From contig JAIRNH010000005.1 in the NCBI GenBank assembly GCA_031258155.1, positions 1 through 44,068 of the forward strand: a stretch of DNA of 44,068 bases, written 5' to 3'. The position numbers were made by a program, and so were the translations under genes. Shown here piece by piece: positions 23,608 to 30,907 of this stretch. A model generated the notes under the pieces. That model did no database searches. It was not told the DNA's origin and worked only from the letters and a program-made list of their open reading frames with translations. Positions within the stretch are counted from its first letter, which is position 1; the number at the start of each line of letters is the position of its first letter. The DNA comes from Helicobacteraceae bacterium. Lineage in GTDB: Bacteria > Campylobacterota > Campylobacteria > Campylobacterales > SZUA-545.

Positions 23608-24846
23608 TTAATGTTCGCTTGCGCCATTGTTCGCCCCCATAAGCGCTCTCGCGCTTCCCTCGTATCCGATCGATACGTCAAGCTGTGATCCGACCCTCTC
23701 CCACTGCGGAAAACCCGCCTGTAAATGCGGTTTGCGTAATCTGCGGCACATCGCCTCGCCGTGCGTTCCGCAAACGAGCATATCCCAGCGATCGGCGTTT
23801 TGCTCCAACCAAAACAGCCCCTCGCATTCATATTCGTAGCCGCTTCGATCCAGCGCGCATTCGGGAGTCGGCGCGACGATCAGGATTTTCGCGCCCGCCT
23901 CGCTAAGCGTATTCGCGACGCTAATCGCGTGATCGGCTTCCAGCGCGATCGCCACTTTTTGCTTGCCTAAGACAAAGTGCGTATCAAGTAGCATATCGGC
24001 TAAGCGCGATCGCCACCGCTTGATTTTGGCGCAAGGCTCTTTTCCCGAAAGAGCCGTCAGCGCGGCGATCAGCTTATCGCTCGCTTGCAACCCGCCGATT
24101 GAATCAAAGTGAAACGATTTTACGCGCGGGTTTATCCGACAAAGCGCGTCTAGCGGCGTTTTCATCGACGCGCCGATCGCGATCGCCGCGTATGCGCCGC
24201 CTACGCGCTCGATTGCCTCCAAAGGCGCTCCGCCTTGCGTCATCTGCCCCTGTTTTTCGCCTAAATGCCCGTCTAAGCTATCGCTAAGATCGGGAACCGC
24301 TACGCACTCGAAGCCAAAGCTCTCGATCGTCTCTTTAAGGCTTTCGACGTCTAGCGGAGTCATAGAGGCGTGCGGCAACAGCGCGATTAGCTTTTGGTCG
24401 ATTTCAAGCGGCTTAACGATCTGCTCGATTATCGCCGTCGCCGCCATAGCAAAGCCGCTCTCCAACCCGCCGTGATAGTCTGGCGCGGATACCCAAACCG
24501 TTCTTTGTTTTAAGCGGCTCGCGATCGCCCGCAGATCGTCGCCTTTGGTTTCGGTAAGCCCGACGCTGATAAGCCCGATCAGATCGGGCGATATTTTTTT
24601 AAGTATATTGTCGATCGACTCCGCCACAATTTTGTCGCCGCCGTCCATAATCGCCGTAATATCGCTAACGGCGGTCGTTTGGACGGGGATCGGATCGTGA
24701 AAATGGCGGGTAAAAAAAACTTTGCTAAACGAAGCGCATCCCTGCGCGCCGTGCATAAGCGGCATACAGCCCTTCACGCCTAAAAACGCCAACATCGCGC
24801 CCATCGGGGCGCTAAGGCGAATAGGATTGATCGTTAATGCGCTCAA
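23608..24846 (-). CDS. nifN: nitrogenase cofactor scaffold NifN
   Basis: 412 residues, beta-type partner in the NifEN scaffold on which FeMo-cofactor is finished. The N-terminus INPIRLSAPMGAMLAFLG and GCMPLMHGAQGCASF (cluster-binding Cys) are typical, as are HFHDPIPVQTTA and the LISVGLTETKGDD segment. Start is TTG 24846-24844 with GAGGAG upstream. It is slightly short compared with many NifN proteins (about 430-460). No nifE-nifN fusion. Confidence 0.93.
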   Translation of the reverse strand: MSALTINPIRLSAPMGAMLAFLGVKGCMPLMHGAQGCASFSKVFFTRHFHDPIPVQTTAVSDITAIMDGGDKIVAESIDNILKKISPDLIGLISVGLTETKGDDLRAIASRLKQRTVWVSAPDYHGGLESGFAMAATAIIEQIVKPLEIDQKLIALLPHASMTPLDVESLKETIESFGFECVAVPDLSDSLDGHLGEKQGQMTQGGAPLEAIERVGGAYAAIAIGASMKTPLDALCRINPRVKSFHFDSIGGLQASDKLIAALTALSGKEPCAKIKRWRSRLADMLLDTHFVLGKQKVAIALEADHAISVANTLSEAGAKILIVAPTPECALDRSGYEYECEGLFWLEQNADRWDMLVCGTHGEAMCRRLRKPHLQAGFPQWERVGSQLDVSIGYEGSARALMGANNGASEH

Positions 24847-24987
24847 ACTGCCTGCTCCTCGCGGTTTATTACCGTTATTTTATGACAAAATGCCGACAAA
24901 AAAATCGCTAAATTGGTTAAAAATAAAGCAAAAATGGTTTTTGCGTTATACCAAACGCGGCTTGCTAAATCAAAATAAGGATCAAAT

Positions 24988-25275
24988 ACGCGAAAAGTTC
25001 TTATCGGCGCTGGCGCTATTATAACCGCCGTCTTTGCGGGCGGTTGCTCGTCCGAAATCAATCAAGACGATCTGCGCGAGGTTAGCCAGCGGCGCGGCGA
25101 CGCCGTCGCAAAGAGTTGCAAAGAGGGAGACGGAAGGTCGTTTTTGCCAAAAACATTTGGCGACGCGCAACCGCCGATACTATTTTCCGCCGTTAATTGC
25201 GATCGCAGATGCTCGATTACCCTGACCGAAGGCGACGTTAGTTACATCTACGCTCCGGTTATATTAAAAGATTAG
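24988..25275 (+). CDS. small lipoprotein with ACG in place of a start codon
   Basis: About 95 residues. AAGGA (24976-24981) is six bases before ACG 24988-24990, which opens a lipoprotein signal sequence: RKVLIGAGAIITAVFAGGC, with the lipobox cysteine at residue 20. The mature part is hydrophilic, with four further cysteines and a DRRCSITLTEGD segment, and ends at TAG 25273-25275. No other start is possible in this frame because TAA lies just upstream. One T-to-C change from ATG explains the ACG, so this is either a recently disabled gene or one with a rare start. Family not recognised. Opposite strand to the flanking nif genes. Confidence 0.5.
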   Translation, partial: TRKVLIGAGAIITAVFAGGCSSEINQDDLREVSQRRGDAVAKSCKEGDGRSFLPKTFGDAQPPILFSAVNCDRRCSITLTEGDVSYIYAPVILKD

Positions 25276-25289
25276 CCGAAAGTTTAAGA

Positions 25290-25359
25290 GACGGCGGCGC
25301 GGAATTGAACCGACGCGCGCGGATTTTTAGTCCGTCGCTTCAGGCTACAAAGCCGCCGC
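25290..25359 (-). tRNA. degenerate tRNA-like sequence (possible tRNA-Phe-type pseudogene)
   Basis: About 70 bases with a 7-bp acceptor helix (GCGGCGG with CCGCCGT), a consensus T-arm loop in GGTTCAATTCC, and an anticodon hairpin CGGA-CTAAAAA-TCCG. The loop reads AAA where tRNA-Phe has GAA. Defects: shortened D-arm, a bulge in the T-stem, an A-C mismatch in the anticodon stem, and no encoded CCA, whereas the tRNA-Ala in this window encodes CCA. Likely a decayed tRNA; function is doubtful. Confidence 0.35.
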
Positions 25360-25434
25360 GTTGCGAAAGCGGCGCTAACGGCTGCCGACCAGACTATGTC
25401 CGCGCTATTGCTTTAAAAAGCGGATGACCGCTAC

Positions 25435-26787
25435 TTAAACCGCTTTCTCCCAAGGCGCTTTAGAGTTTGCGATCTTAAACGCGGGATTTTCCAGCGCGGC
25501 TAAAACGTCGGCGGCAAAATCGATCAGCCCGTCGTAACCGCCGTAGCTTACCTTTTTCTCCTGATTTACATCTACGAACGCGACGTTATTTTTCAGCGCC
25601 GTATATAGACTCCGCCCTCCGGCAAATAGAATATCCGCGCCGCTCTCTTTGATCGCTTTTGCTTGTTCGTCGGCGGGTTTTTTCATCAATACGCCCTTTG
25701 CGCCCAGATACGCCCGAGCCTTCGCCTGATCTTCTAGCGTAGCTTTGTTGATCGCCGTCGCCGTAACCTCTACGCCTATATCTTGCAGCGCCGAGATAAA
25801 CGCCCACGATTTGTTGCCGCCCGTGTTTAACACCGCTTTTTTGCCTATTAGTTTCGCTTTGTAGGGCGCGAGTTTGGCTTCGCATCGCGCCTCGTATTTT
25901 GCGATAACCTCGTTTGCCTTTGCGATTAACGCCTCGTCGCCAAACGCCCCCGCGATAGCGCGGATCGCGTTTGATGTGTCGCGCTTGCCGTAAAAGCTGA
26001 CGCTTACGTATGGTATGCCGTATCGCTCTTGCATCTTTCGCGCCAGAGTTACGAGCGATTGGGCGCAAACCAGCGCGTTGAGTTTGGCGCGGTGGGCGGA
26101 GCGGATCGCGTCGATTCGCCCGTCGCCGCTGAGCGTCGCGCGAACGTTAATTCCGATCTCGTTTAATATGGGCGTATAGCGGAGCATATCGCCAGTTACG
26201 TTGTACTCGCCCAGCAGGTTAATCTCGAACGGCTTTGTTTCTGTTGGCTCTAACGTGCCGATTAGGCGACCAAAAAGCGCTTCTCCCGCTAGGCGAGAGC
26301 CGAAATTTTTGCTTCCCACAAAGCCCGGGGCATGGACGGGAACTATGGGAACGTCGTATTCGTCGCCCTTTGCCTTGCATACCGCGTCTATATCGTCGCC
26401 AATTAGCGCGGTAACGCATGTGGAATAGACGAAAACCGCCTTTGGCGCGAAGGTTTTTATCGCTTCGTCGATCGCCGCCGCGAGTCTCTTTTCGCCGCCG
26501 AATATCACCTCGTTTTCGCCAATCTGCGTGCAAAGCCCCGTTTGCGTCATATCGCGCCCGCTATGCGTCGTAAGCGTTTGGCGGGTCTCCCATGACGCGC
26601 CAAGACAGGTAGCGGGACCATGAACGATATGCGCCGCCTCCGCGAACGGAAACAGCGATATTTGCGCGCCTTCGAAAGCGCACCCGCCGCTAGTAGCGCC
26701 CGGCGTAGGGCGGTTGCAGGCGCTTTTTTTTGTCGCGTTATGTTCGCAGGCGCTTTCTATAAATAGCTCTTTTGGCGCGGCAAGCAT
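25435..26787 (-). CDS. nifE: nitrogenase cofactor scaffold NifE
   Basis: 450 residues, alpha-type partner of NifN. GGCAFEGAQISLFPFAEAAH and HGPATCLGASWETR carry the cluster-binding cysteines; FVYSTCVTALIGDD and the C-terminal VNQEKKVSYGGYDGL are characteristic of NifE. ATG 26787 follows AAGGA. It is the upstream gene of the nif group, but nearly 590 bases separate it from nifN, so a single transcript is uncertain. The structural genes nifHDK are not in the window. Confidence 0.94.
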   Translation of the reverse strand: MLAAPKELFIESACEHNATKKSACNRPTPGATSGGCAFEGAQISLFPFAEAAHIVHGPATCLGASWETRQTLTTHSGRDMTQTGLCTQIGENEVIFGGEKRLAAAIDEAIKTFAPKAVFVYSTCVTALIGDDIDAVCKAKGDEYDVPIVPVHAPGFVGSKNFGSRLAGEALFGRLIGTLEPTETKPFEINLLGEYNVTGDMLRYTPILNEIGINVRATLSGDGRIDAIRSAHRAKLNALVCAQSLVTLARKMQERYGIPYVSVSFYGKRDTSNAIRAIAGAFGDEALIAKANEVIAKYEARCEAKLAPYKAKLIGKKAVLNTGGNKSWAFISALQDIGVEVTATAINKATLEDQAKARAYLGAKGVLMKKPADEQAKAIKESGADILFAGGRSLYTALKNNVAFVDVNQEKKVSYGGYDGLIDFAADVLAALENPAFKIANSKAPWEKAV

Positions 26788-26928
26788 TTTTGTCCTTGCG
26801 GTTAAGTTACGAGCATTTTACGCCGCAAACGCGCCATATAGCGCCCAACAAATAAGCGCCGCGCGGACATAATCGCTATCTGGGCGGCAATGGAGCTCAA
26901 AGCGTTGCAAACGAAAAGAGCTTGCCCT

Positions 26929-27912
26929 TCATAACGCGAGCATACGATCGAGCGCGATCTTAGCCCATTTGCGCTCCTCCTCTTCAACCTCGATCTCGTT
27001 CATAAAAGTTCTATTTTCCACGCTTTGCATAACGCCCAACAGATCGCGCAACGTCGTTTCGTTCATCGTGGGGCATTCGGGCTTGGTGGAACTAAGGACG
27101 AAGGTGTTCTTTTCGCGTAGGCGATTGACGAGGTTAAACTCCGTGCCGACCGCGATCGGCTGTTCGATCGGCTGTGAGCGAACCCATTTGATTATCTGGC
27201 TTGTCGAGCCGACGAAATCGGCGAGATCGACCACGCTAGGATCGCATTCGGGATGAACGGCGATCAGAATATCGGGATATTTTTGGCGGTAAAACTCGAC
27301 GTCGGAGGGCGCGAAAAGCTGATGAACGGAGCAAAAACCGTCGTAGGCGATCAGCTCTTTATCGGCAAAATCCTTATCCCTTCCCAACACCGCCGCGCTT
27401 ATGTTGATCCTCTTTGCCAGATTCAGTCCCAAACAGCGATCGGGCGTGAAAAATATTTTCTTGCCGCTTTCGAGCGCCTTGCGGATAATAGTCTCCGCGT
27501 TCGCGCTGGTGCATACCATACCGCCCATTTTCGCCACGCGCGCTTTGATCTCCGCTTGAGAGTTGATATAGGTAACGGGCATAATATCGCCGCTGTCGAT
27601 CCCCGCTTCGTTCATAGCCGCGATTGATCGCTCAAAACTCGCGCCGTCAATCATTCTAGCCATCGAGCAACAGGCGATCCGCGGCATAAAAACGCGCTTG
27701 TTTGGCGCTAAGGTTTTGACGCTCTGCGCCATAAACCCCACGCCGCAAAAGATCAAATACGGATTGGAATCGGCGGCGGATTTTTTGGATAGCTCCAAAC
27801 TATCGCCCACGAAATCCGCGACGGCGATCACCTCGTCGCGCTGATAGTAGTGCGCCGCCACCGTAATTTTCTGCTCGGCTTTAAGCCGCCGTATCGTTTG
27901 CGCAACGTCCAA
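26929..27912 (-). CDS. nadA: quinolinate synthase
   Basis: Condenses iminoaspartate with dihydroxyacetone phosphate in NAD synthesis, using a 4Fe-4S cluster. Conserved AHYYQRDE, GVGFMAQSVK, FTPDRCLG, HPECDPSV and KPECPTMNET (cluster cysteines included). The start chosen is TTG 27912-27910, giving 327 residues; AAAGGGA lies before it and a TATAAT box 30 bases upstream. The frame is open to 27996, but those codons overlap the promoter and the divergent plsY. Its partners nadB and nadC are not nearby. Confidence 0.94.
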   Translation of the reverse strand: MDVAQTIRRLKAEQKITVAAHYYQRDEVIAVADFVGDSLELSKKSAADSNPYLIFCGVGFMAQSVKTLAPNKRVFMPRIACCSMARMIDGASFERSIAAMNEAGIDSGDIMPVTYINSQAEIKARVAKMGGMVCTSANAETIIRKALESGKKIFFTPDRCLGLNLAKRINISAAVLGRDKDFADKELIAYDGFCSVHQLFAPSDVEFYRQKYPDILIAVHPECDPSVVDLADFVGSTSQIIKWVRSQPIEQPIAVGTEFNLVNRLREKNTFVLSSTKPECPTMNETTLRDLLGVMQSVENRTFMNEIEVEEEERKWAKIALDRMLAL

Positions 27913-27943
27913 AATAATCCCTTTACTATACTTACGCTTTCCG

Positions 27944-27949
27944 ATTATA
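27944..27949 (-). promoter_or_regulatory. extended -10 promoter of nadA
   Basis: TGG followed by TATAAT on the minus strand, a TGn-extended -10. Transcription would start about 25 bases before the TTG of nadA, which supports that start choice. It lies in the 61-base gap between divergent nadA and plsY. Confidence 0.6.
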
Positions 27950-27973
27950 CCAGTCTTACTTTGGAGAGTATGC

Positions 27974-28600
27974 GTGGATATTTTCTTTAATATCAATATT
28001 CAGTTTTATCTCGCCGCCTATCTGATCGGGGCGATTCCTTTCGGCGTGTTGCTCGCGAAGTTTTTCGGCGGCGCGGATATTCGCCAAAGCGGCAGCGGGA
28101 GCATTGGCGCGACAAACGTGCTTCGCGTCGTAAAAGAGCGCGATCCCTCTTTGGCGAAAAAATTAGCCGTCGCCACTTTCGCTTGCGACGCGCTCAAAGC
28201 GCCGCTTGTGATGATCGTAGCTATGATAGTCGGATTGGACGAAAACGTGTTATGGACGATCGCCGTGTTAGCCGTGATCGGGCATTGCTTTAGCCCCTAT
28301 CTGCTGTTCGAGGGCGGCAAAGGCGTGGCGACGGGCGTCGGCGCGGTGATGGTTTTGTTGCCGATCGAGGCGACGCTAGGCTTGGTCGCGTGGTATATCG
28401 TGGGCAAATTGCTTAAAATATCGTCGCTAGCCTCGCTTGCGGGTATGTTAAGCGCCGTCGCGCTTAGTTTCGTCATTCACCCCGAACTGCCCGTCGTCAA
28501 AACTCACGCGCCGATCGTAATCTGCGGGTTTATTATCCTGTATAAACATATTCCGAACATTATCAGGCTGTTTAAGAGAGAAGAGGCGCGCGTAGCGTGA
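27974..28600 (+). CDS. plsY: acyl-phosphate:glycerol-3-phosphate acyltransferase
   Basis: Membrane enzyme that makes lysophosphatidate from acyl-phosphate. 208 residues with five or so membrane helices. The three family motifs are visible: GADIRQSGSGSIGATNVLR, GHCFSPYLLFEGGKGVATG, and the C-terminal YKHIPNIIRLF. Start is GTG 27974, after GGAG; an ATG four bases earlier is in another frame. GTGA overlap with folB. Confidence 0.95.
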   Translation: MDIFFNINIQFYLAAYLIGAIPFGVLLAKFFGGADIRQSGSGSIGATNVLRVVKERDPSLAKKLAVATFACDALKAPLVMIVAMIVGLDENVLWTIAVLAVIGHCFSPYLLFEGGKGVATGVGAVMVLLPIEATLGLVAWYIVGKLLKISSLASLAGMLSAVALSFVIHPELPVVKTHAPIVICGFIILYKHIPNIIRLFKREEARVA

Positions 28601-28929
28601 GAGTATCGGTTGAAGACCTGACGATCGACGCGATTATCGGCGTTTTGCCAAGCGAACGCGAAAAGCCGCAACGAATTTTGGCGAGCGCGAAGATAGATTA
28701 CGGCTATAAAACCGCGGGGGACTTTGTCGATTACGCCGCCGTAGCCGATCTAATAACGGCGCGGCTGATCGACGGACGTTTTGGACTGCTCGAGGATGCG
28801 CTGGAGGCGATTGTTGCGGAGATTTTACAATTAAATAAATCGATCGAGAGAGTCAAACTTACGCTTGAAAAACCGGATATTTCGCTCGGCTTTCGCGCGG
28901 CGGTTTCGCTTAGGCGCGATATGCTATAA
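28597..28929 (+). CDS. folB: dihydroneopterin aldolase family protein
   Basis: 110 residues of the FolB tunnelling-fold family (folate synthesis). DLTIDAIIGVLPSEREKPQ contains the conserved start with the Gly-Val-x-x-x-E-R-x-x-x-Q pattern, FVDYAAVADLI matches the Asp-Tyr substrate loop, and LLEDALEAIVAEI gives the catalytic-helix region. The C-terminal KPDISLGFRAAVSLRR is near-normal for campylobacterotal FolB. GTG start inside the plsY stop. The stop codon overlaps the hsrA promoter. Confidence 0.85.
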   Translation: MRVSVEDLTIDAIIGVLPSEREKPQRILASAKIDYGYKTAGDFVDYAAVADLITARLIDGRFGLLEDALEAIVAEILQLNKSIERVKLTLEKPDISLGFRAAVSLRRDML

Positions 28930-28930
28930 T
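28925..28930 (+). promoter_or_regulatory. -10 box of the hsrA-like gene
   Basis: TATAAT overlapping the folB stop codon, 30 bases before the regulator start, with AAAAGGG as ribosome site between them. It would give the regulator its own transcript. Confidence 0.55.
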
Positions 28931-28959
28931 TATCAGCAATTTTTAAGAAAAGGGCGCTT

Positions 28960-29631
28960 ATGCGTATCTTAATTGTTGAAGATGAAAGCACGCTCAATAA
29001 AACGCTTTCCGAAGGGCTACGCGAGCTAGGCTTTCAAACGGACGAAGCGGAAAGCCTTAAAGACGCGCAATACTATATAGGCATTCGCAATTATGATCTT
29101 GTGCTTACCGATTGGATGTTGCCAGACGGCAACGGGTTAGAGGTGATTCCAGAAGTTAAACGAAAAAACCAGCGCGCCGCGTGCGTAATGATCAGCGCTA
29201 GAGACGATCGCGAAAGCGAAATCGAGGCGCTAAAAAGCGGCGCGGACGACTATATCTGCAAGCCGTTCGAGTTCGACGTGCTTGTTTCGCGTATCGAGGC
29301 GAGGCTTCGTTTCGGCGGCACGAATTTGATTGAGATCGGCGATCTGATTATCGATCCCGACGACGAGAAGATAACTTTCAGAGCCAAAGAGATAGAGTTA
29401 AAGGGCAAGCCGTTCGAAGTGTTAGCCCACTTGGCGCGCCACCGCGATCAGATCGTATCCAAAGAGCAGTTGCTTGACGCGATCTGGGAGGAGCCGGAGC
29501 TAGTTACTCCCAACGTGATCGAAGTGGCGATCAACCAGATTCGCCAAAAGATCGACAAACCGCTTAAAATCGACACGATCGAGACGGTAAGGCGGCGCGG
29601 ATACAGATTTTGTTATCCCAAAAAAGCCTAA
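28960..29631 (+). CDS. hsrA: OmpR-family response regulator, HsrA (HP1043)-like, with intact phospho-acceptor
   Basis: 223 residues. The C-terminal winged helix (about 125-223) is very close to the essential regulator HsrA/HP1043 of Helicobacter and its Campylobacter counterpart: LKGKPFEVLAHLARHRDQIV, KEQLLDAIWEEPE and TVRRRGYRFCYPK. Unlike the Helicobacter protein, known for an atypical receiver, this receiver has the acidic pair Glu7-Asp8, phospho-acceptor Asp51 (DWMLPDG), Ser79 and Lys101 (KPFEFD). It is followed with a 22-base overlap by a histidine kinase, so it looks like a true two-component regulator. Confidence 0.92.
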   Translation: MRILIVEDESTLNKTLSEGLRELGFQTDEAESLKDAQYYIGIRNYDLVLTDWMLPDGNGLEVIPEVKRKNQRAACVMISARDDRESEIEALKSGADDYICKPFEFDVLVSRIEARLRFGGTNLIEIGDLIIDPDDEKITFRAKEIELKGKPFEVLAHLARHRDQIVSKEQLLDAIWEEPELVTPNVIEVAINQIRQKIDKPLKIDTIETVRRRGYRFCYPKKA

Positions 29632-30818
29632 GAGCGGAGTTCGCCTTCAAACTTCTGCCGATCTTCGCGGCGCTAGTTTTCGGCTTTTCTTACCTTGTCT
29701 ATTCGATGATCGAGCGCGGTATCTATAATGAAATCGAGCGCGATATGATCGCCCAATCGATCGCTGAGGGCGACGAGCGGACGCAAGCGGCGATCAGTTT
29801 TAGCGAGACGGAGAGAGAGGCTCGGATATTCTATCGCCTAGAATACAGAAACGGTGAAAACAGGATAAACGTAGAGCGGGATATTACGGAAGATTGCAAA
29901 CTCCTAACAAAGATACGCAACGTCGTTCTCGCGGCGAATATCATCTCCTTTGTGCTGATCCCGTTTATCGCGTGGCTTTACTCTTGCTTTCTCGCGCGAC
30001 CGATCAGGACGCTTACGGAAGAGCTTGCCAAAATGGACGAGCGCTCGCTTTCGCCGATCGCCGCCACCCAAAACGTTCCCGTCGAATTACGACCGCTAAC
30101 CAACGCGCTTAATATGCTGCTAGAGCGCATAAAGGGGCATATCGCCTATCAACGCGAGCTGTTTGTGGGGATCGCTCACGAGTTAAAAACGCCTTTAGCG
30201 GTGATCCGCACAAGAAACGACGTTACGCTTCTTAGAACCCGAACGCCGGAAAGGTATCAGGAAACCCTGCGCGACACCAACCGCTCGATTGACGAGATGG
30301 GCAAGATGACGCATACCGTCTTAGAGATAGGACGCGCCGAATACGCGCAGTTTGATCCGCCCGAAACCATAGATGTATGCAGATTTCTCGCCGCCAAAGC
30401 CAAAGATTTCGCGCTGTTAGCCGCCGATCGCAAATGCGAGCTGATAGTCAATATAGAACCAAAATCGCTGGTAATCGAGACGCGCCCGACGCTTATTAGC
30501 CACATTATTCAAAACCTCTTTAGCAACGCGCTGAAATTTACCCCCGAAGGCAAGCGGATATTTTTTCAAAGCCGCTTCGAGGGCGAGCGCCTTACGATCG
30601 AGACGATCGACGAGGGCGAGGGCATAGCGGAAGGTTTTGATCTCTTCGCGCCGTTTTCTGGAAAGGGCGCGCATAAAGGCGCGGGGCTTGGACTCTATCT
30701 GGCGAAAAACGCCGCGATGGCGCTGGGCGCGACGCTAACTATACAAAACCGCGCGGACAGTCGGGGCGCGATCGCGACTTTGATTATGGAGCCGATCAAG
30801 CCGATTTTAATTAGCTAA
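29610..30818 (+). CDS. sensor histidine kinase partnered with the HsrA-like regulator
   Basis: 402 residues. Two membrane helices (about 12-33 and 105-127) enclose a short, charged periplasmic segment, followed by a HAMP-like linker, a HisKA dimerisation helix with His190 in GIAHELKTPLAVIR, and a HATPase_c domain with the N-box IIQNLFSNALKFTPEG, G1 DEGEGIAEG and G2 GAGLGLYLAKN. Start TTG 29610 lies within the end of the regulator gene; no better start follows. The periplasmic part is too small for a known sensor fold. Cognate role is inferred from the overlap. Confidence 0.9.
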   Translation: MLSQKSLRAEFAFKLLPIFAALVFGFSYLVYSMIERGIYNEIERDMIAQSIAEGDERTQAAISFSETEREARIFYRLEYRNGENRINVERDITEDCKLLTKIRNVVLAANIISFVLIPFIAWLYSCFLARPIRTLTEELAKMDERSLSPIAATQNVPVELRPLTNALNMLLERIKGHIAYQRELFVGIAHELKTPLAVIRTRNDVTLLRTRTPERYQETLRDTNRSIDEMGKMTHTVLEIGRAEYAQFDPPETIDVCRFLAAKAKDFALLAADRKCELIVNIEPKSLVIETRPTLISHIIQNLFSNALKFTPEGKRIFFQSRFEGERLTIETIDEGEGIAEGFDLFAPFSGKGAHKGAGLGLYLAKNAAMALGATLTIQNRADSRGAIATLIMEPIKPILIS

Positions 30819-30865
30819 ACTTGGATTGAAAACGACGGTAAAGCGTAAAATTAGCCGCGCGCCGC

Positions 30866-30871
30866 TATAAT
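30866..30871 (+). promoter_or_regulatory. -10 box upstream of the glycosyltransferase-like gene
   Basis: TATAAT, 36 bases before the next start codon. An imperfect inverted repeat (GCCTA at 30875 with TAGGC before 30894) follows immediately, in the expected transcript leader. Confidence 0.45.
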
Positions 30872-30907
30872 TTTGCCTAGAATTAAATTAGGCGGAATGC
30901 TTACAAT

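Noticed and set aside
23565-23831. Longer NifX start (216 residues)
   Set aside because: The extra codons are a shadow of the nifN C-terminus; ATG 23564 has AAAGGAGG and fits the family start.
25290-25359. Pyrrolysine or amber-suppressor tRNA, suggested by the CTA in the anticodon loop
   Set aside because: The conserved U33 position puts the anticodon at AAA rather than CTA, and no pylS-like gene is present in the window.
26788-26928. Possible sigma-54 (-24/-12) promoter before nifE
   Set aside because: A TGGCGCG element with a GC ten bases later is present, but the -12 TTGCA part does not match and no NifA-type site is visible. Not strong enough to list.
27913-27996. Longer NadA start (355 residues)
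   Set aside because: It would run through the extended -10 promoter and across the divergent plsY start; TTG 27912 has a ribosome site and matches the family N-terminus.
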